NCBI GenBank assembly: GCA_945918315.1
Contig: CAMEIK010000065.1
Span: forward strand, 1 to 6,442
Reading direction: 5' to 3'
Origin: an uncultured Clostridia bacterium
GTDB taxonomy: Bacteria; Bacillota; Clostridia; Oscillospirales; Oscillospiraceae
DNA: 6,442 bases
Position numbers and translations under genes: made by a program. Under the pieces are notes generated by a model that was not told the origin of the DNA, did no database searches, and saw nothing but the letters and a program-made list of their open reading frames with translations. This document shows, piece after piece, positions 6,375-6,442 of the stretch (the stretch's first letter is position 1; the number at the start of each line of letters is the position of its first letter).

Positions 6375-6442
6375 ATGAAGCAGGGCACACATCCCAATGC
6401 CATTGCCCGGATTTTTGGGGGCGGCAGCGTTCCTGGGGTGTT
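6375..6442 (+). CDS. Start of an unidentified gene, cut by the window end
   Basis: An open frame from ATG 6375 runs to the window end and begins MKQGTHPNAIARIFGGGSVP. GGGGTGAT (6363-6370) matches the anti-Shine-Dalgarno target, 4 nt before the ATG, which makes a real start plausible. It lies 73 bp after the PHP gene on the same strand with no terminator visible between them, so it could be the fourth gene of the operon. With only 22 residues I do not recognise a family. Confidence 0.45.
   Translation, partial: MKQGTHPNAIARIFGGGSVPGV

Noticed and set aside
4874..6403. Long minus-strand open frame (509 codons) opposite the esterase and PHP genes
   Set aside because: Low-complexity His/Gly/Pro/Arg-rich translation with no family features; it is a GC-driven shadow of two well-supported genes on the plus strand.
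1..6442. CRISPR arrays, insertion sequences, tRNA or rRNA genes
   Set aside because: No spaced direct-repeat arrays, transposase motifs, terminal inverted repeats or cloverleaf-like sequences were seen on either strand.

Overview
The window looks like part of a chromosome from a moderately GC-rich Firmicute, most likely a gut-type Clostridia. This is inferred from strong AGGAGG-type ribosome sites, sigma-A promoters with extended -10 elements, an intrinsic terminator, a transcription-attenuating riboswitch, and protein families typical of that group. The genus cannot be named from the sequence alone.

Left part (minus strand, 1-1851): a complete Na/Pi-cotransporter-family membrane protein with a C-terminal PhoU-like domain (2-1621). 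Its 5' leader holds its own promoter (1823-1851), an RNA with the hallmarks of the yybP-ykoY manganese riboswitch (1705-1802), and an intrinsic terminator (1676-1718). The terminator's 5' arm shares bases with the riboswitch closing helix P1. The arrangement predicts a transcriptional ON switch: Mn2+ binding should stabilise P1, block the terminator and allow expression of the transporter. This is the most interesting part of the window, because the gene under the switch is annotated by family as a phosphate transporter and not as an obvious manganese exporter.

Middle (1896-2980): an AraC-family regulator on the minus strand, divergent from a plus-strand operon. The 206-bp divergent spacer carries a recognisable promoter for each direction. 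A GC-rich inverted and direct repeat sits at the 3' end of the regulator gene.

Right part (plus strand, 2981-6301): a tightly packed three-gene operon. It encodes a GPH-family (glycoside-pentoside-hexuronide:cation symporter) transporter, an intracellular alpha/beta-hydrolase of the esterase D/PF00756 type, and a CehA/McbA-type PHP-domain metallohydrolase. Gaps are 1 bp between the first two, and a 2-bp gap or 4-bp overlap between the last two. None of the three has an evident signal peptide. The simplest reading is that the symporter imports a small glycoside or sugar conjugate, the esterase removes an acyl group and the PHP enzyme performs another hydrolysis, all under control of the divergent AraC regulator. 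The substrate is unknown. A further small reading frame with a good ribosome site starts at 6375 and runs off the end, and no terminator is visible before it, so the operon may continue.
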